The notes beneath the pieces are model-generated. The model was not told where the DNA came from and made no database searches. It saw only the letters and a program-made list of their open reading frames with translations. The translations under genes were made by a program, and so were the position numbers. 64,000 nt of DNA from Holophagae bacterium (lineage in GTDB: Bacteria; Acidobacteriota; Holophagae; Acanthopleuribacterales; Acanthopleuribacteraceae): the NCBI GenBank assembly GCA_030429565.1, contig JAUIFE010000001.1, positions 1,054,001 to 1,118,000 on the forward strand, read 5' to 3'. Of the stretch, positions 62,121 to 64,000 are shown in pieces. The first letter of the stretch is position 1. Each line of letters opens with the position of its first letter.

Positions 62121-63608
62121 ATGAGCGACCAACAACAGCCTAGCTTATTCGAAACACGTACCGGGCCGGACCCCAAAGGGGAATCTTGGTCACAGGTGTT
62201 TGCACGCCGCATGCAAAGCCTGCTGATGGGGTATCCGATCCACCAAATGGTGGCACGCGGAGAAAGTGGTCATCGGCCCGACTGGGACAAGCAAAATTTC
62301 ACCTTTTTGGCACTCCAGGTGTTCGATTCAGTGTTCGCACGTATGGCGCCAGGGGTGGGTAGTGGTGCCACGAGGGAAGAGTTGATCCACGATCTGCGGC
62401 CCTACATCTTGGGTCTGCAAGGCGAACTGAGCGATGAAACCGTCGCCGAAATCGTTGATTTCCTACTCGACAACCTGATGAACGAGGGACGTGGAAGCTT
62501 TGAACGCCAAGCGGTTTGGCTTACCGAAGACGAAGAACCCAAACCCTACACCTTCCGTTTCGGCCTGCTCAAGTCCTACCACGATCCAGACAGTGATCAA
62601 TTCATCATTCGCGCCACCACCGAAGCAATCCACCTCTATCTGCGTATGCTCGACCAGCCAATTGAAGACGAACAGATCTCCAACCTGTTCATCCTCCACG
62701 AACAAGTTCGCCGCGGCCGCATCAATCGCGCACGCCGTGAGGTGGAGCGCACCATGCTGCTCAGCCTCGAATACGAACGCTATATCGAGGGGATGTTGCG
62801 CGCGGTTCGCCGCGATGTCCGCACGGTCGATTGGGTACGGGAAGTCACACCCAAAATCGAAGAAGCCCACCGCCACGTACGCCGGCTGATTAAAGACCAG
62901 GGCACAGTACTCAGCGAATTGAAAAAGGAACTGACCCGCAACAGCGATCGCGCCTTGCAACAGGTCATTCGCGACCTCATCGAATACCTGGAACTCTGCC
63001 AACGCCGCCACATGGAACTAGAGCGACGTATCCTCGCCGCAGGACCGGCATTTCTTGAAGAACAAGCCTACCAACGCTTTCGCAGCATGGCACGCTCCCC
63101 GATGCCCGACCTCAACGAGCAGGTGTTCCTGCCATCACTCGAGTTGAGCGACAAGGTCTTACGCCCCCACCTCAAAAGCATTTCACACACTATGTTGGGG
63201 CCGCAAATCCAAAGGATCTTGGACTTGAATATTTTTATTGACAAGCTTCTGCGGGAAGACGGTAACAACGAGGTTTTCCTCGACGAGGAGGAAGACGAAG
63301 ACCGCTTGCCGATCATGAATATGTTCAACCCACTCGAAGACCAGCTCGAAGAAAAACTGGCACAAATTGTTAATCGCGTCGACGTGGCACCGGTCCGACT
63401 CTCGGAATTGCTGCAAACAGGCCGCGACATGAACCTCGAACAGGACCAGTTATCGGTTCTTGGCGTTTCGTTTTTGCAGAGCTACCACGCGCGAGCGGAC
63501 CTACTCGGGTTACGCGTTTACAAAGACGGCAAACCGCTGGACGACCCCGATTTTATGGGTGACGACCTGCTGATCCGGCGCGCCTATGATCCGGAAAACC
63601 AAGCCTAG
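62121..63608 (+). CDS. Putative kleisin-like subunit of a Wadjet/MksBEF-type SMC system
   Basis: A 495-residue cytoplasmic protein without signal peptide. Residues about 55-155 could form a winged helix (FTFLALQVFDSVF, REELIHDLRPYI, VAEIVDFLLDNLMNEG). About 155-390 is almost entirely helical with long amphipathic stretches (QVRRGRINRARREVERTML, VREVTPKIEEAHRHVRRLI). An acidic patch (LDEEEDEDRL) is followed by a C-terminal winged-helix-like segment (LSELLQTGRDMNLEQDQLSV). This order matches MukF/MksF/JetA kleisins, which bridge an SMC dimer. The next gene, 33 bases on, looks like the small winged-helix partner. The start is ATG 62121 with a weak site; GTG 62112 is possible. The identification is from architecture and context, not a firm family match. 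Confidence 0.45.
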   Translation: MSDQQQPSLFETRTGPDPKGESWSQVFARRMQSLLMGYPIHQMVARGESGHRPDWDKQNFTFLALQVFDSVFARMAPGVGSGATREELIHDLRPYILGLQGELSDETVAEIVDFLLDNLMNEGRGSFERQAVWLTEDEEPKPYTFRFGLLKSYHDPDSDQFIIRATTEAIHLYLRMLDQPIEDEQISNLFILHEQVRRGRINRARREVERTMLLSLEYERYIEGMLRAVRRDVRTVDWVREVTPKIEEAHRHVRRLIKDQGTVLSELKKELTRNSDRALQQVIRDLIEYLELCQRRHMELERRILAAGPAFLEEQAYQRFRSMARSPMPDLNEQVFLPSLELSDKVLRPHLKSISHTMLGPQIQRILDLNIFIDKLLREDGNNEVFLDEEEDEDRLPIMNMFNPLEDQLEEKLAQIVNRVDVAPVRLSELLQTGRDMNLEQDQLSVLGVSFLQSYHARADLLGLRVYKDGKPLDDPDFMGDDLLIRRAYDPENQA

Positions 63609-63641
63609 CCTTATGACTCACCATCCCTTCAGGAGCATTTC

Positions 63642-64000
63642 ATGGCCGAAGAAGCGACTTTAAACGACATGGCCTATGCGGCGGGACGCCTCATCGCCTT
63701 TGCCCTCAAGTCGGCAAAACCACACCGCGACAGCGATTACAAACAGTTGATCGACCGCTACATCCACGAAGAACCTTTTGCCGAAGGTGTCGACGCCTTC
63801 CTTGAAGGCATGAATCTCAAGATTCTAAACGAAACCACGCAATCGCTACAGGTCGGATTGGTGCTTGCTTGCACCGCCAACGCAAGCCCGTTTGCACCAA
63901 ACATAGAAAGCCACGCACGCGGGCTCAGCCGGGAACAACAAATGGCAATGGGTGTAATCCACCTAGCGGTCATGAGTTTCTACTATCCCCAAGTCGACGA
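63642..64000 (+). CDS. Putative MksE/JetB-like winged-helix subunit, 3' end cut by window
   Basis: At least 119 residues, open to the window edge. AGGAG six bases before ATG 63642 fixes the start. Blocks such as DYKQLIDRYIHEEPFAEGV, NLKILNETTQSLQVGLVL, SPFAPNIES and AMGVIHLAVMSFYYP have the look of the small winged-helix subunit (MukE/MksE/JetB) that binds the kleisin. It is transcribed directly after the kleisin-like gene. If the reading is right, an SMC ATPase gene and possibly a TOPRIM nuclease gene (JetC, JetD) should follow outside the window. No catalytic motif is visible in the part present. Confidence 0.45.
   Translation, partial: MAEEATLNDMAYAAGRLIAFALKSAKPHRDSDYKQLIDRYIHEEPFAEGVDAFLEGMNLKILNETTQSLQVGLVLACTANASPFAPNIESHARGLSREQQMAMGVIHLAVMSFYYPQVD

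Noticed and set aside
1..64000. tRNA or rRNA genes
   Set aside because: No T-arm-like GTTCGAATC with a matching cloverleaf and no rRNA-like conserved stretches were found by eye; a dedicated RNA gene scan would be needed to exclude them fully.

Overview
The window is about 64 kb of dense bacterial chromosome with roughly 55% GC. It carries about 32 protein genes on both strands, short intergenic gaps, Shine-Dalgarno sites and Rho-independent terminators. Many secreted or outer-envelope proteins have signal peptides, there is a porin-like beta-barrel, and several genes encode very large beta-propeller proteins (PQQ-like, Reg_prop, sortilin/BNR), PPC domains and glucodextranase-type DOMON domains. 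This points to a Gram-negative, probably marine or particle-associated heterotroph. A marine acidobacterium of the Acanthopleuribacter type would fit, but that is a guess from gene style only. No rRNA, tRNA, CRISPR array or prophage was seen.

Layout. 1-12.9 kb (+ strand): the end of a class II fumarase, two propeller proteins, a DUF523/TudS-like protein, a secreted BPL_N-type amidotransferase-fold protein, a secreted GH114-like glycosidase and a class V aminotransferase. 13.0-24.5 kb (- strand): a maltodextrin-type utilisation operon, read from a secreted alpha-amylase through ABC ATPase, binding protein, MalF (with an unusual ~360-residue N-terminal extension), MalG, a secreted glucodextranase-type DOMON protein and an outer-membrane barrel, with a second DOMON protein beyond a terminator. 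Divergent to it are glgA and glgC, so import and breakdown of alpha-glucans sit next to glycogen synthesis. 28-31 kb: a secreted endonuclease I, with glgC and the nuclease each followed by one copy of a 76-bp structured repeat in opposite orientations. 31-33.4 kb: a secreted protein resembling the transglutaminase elicitor family. 33.5-38.7 kb (- strand): acyl-CoA dehydrogenase, dipeptide epimerase, CorC-type protein and YbeY. 39.4-48.8 kb (+): a propeller protein, an FAD oxidoreductase, a soluble phosphorelay (EIIA-Man, HPr, enzyme I), an ENPP-type phosphatase, a prepilin-peptidase-like membrane protein and a MATE exporter. 48.8-59 kb: a periplasmic methyltransferase-like protein, a conserved small protein, a giant hybrid histidine kinase with two kinase modules, and a sortilin/BNR propeller protein.

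59.2-64 kb is the accessory end. It holds a REP-associated (RAYT/Y1) transposase flanked on both sides by different short direct-repeat arrays. Beyond it, two genes run off the window edge and look like the kleisin and winged-helix subunits of a Wadjet/MksBEF-type SMC system. This is the best candidate for a defence or plasmid-surveillance system here, but its SMC and nuclease genes would lie outside the window.

Two long divergent intergenic regions (about 30.3-31.1 kb and 38.9-39.4 kb) are strikingly C-rich and G-poor on the + strand and hold no credible gene. They may be long leaders with Rho-type sites, protein-binding arrays or simply decayed repeats.
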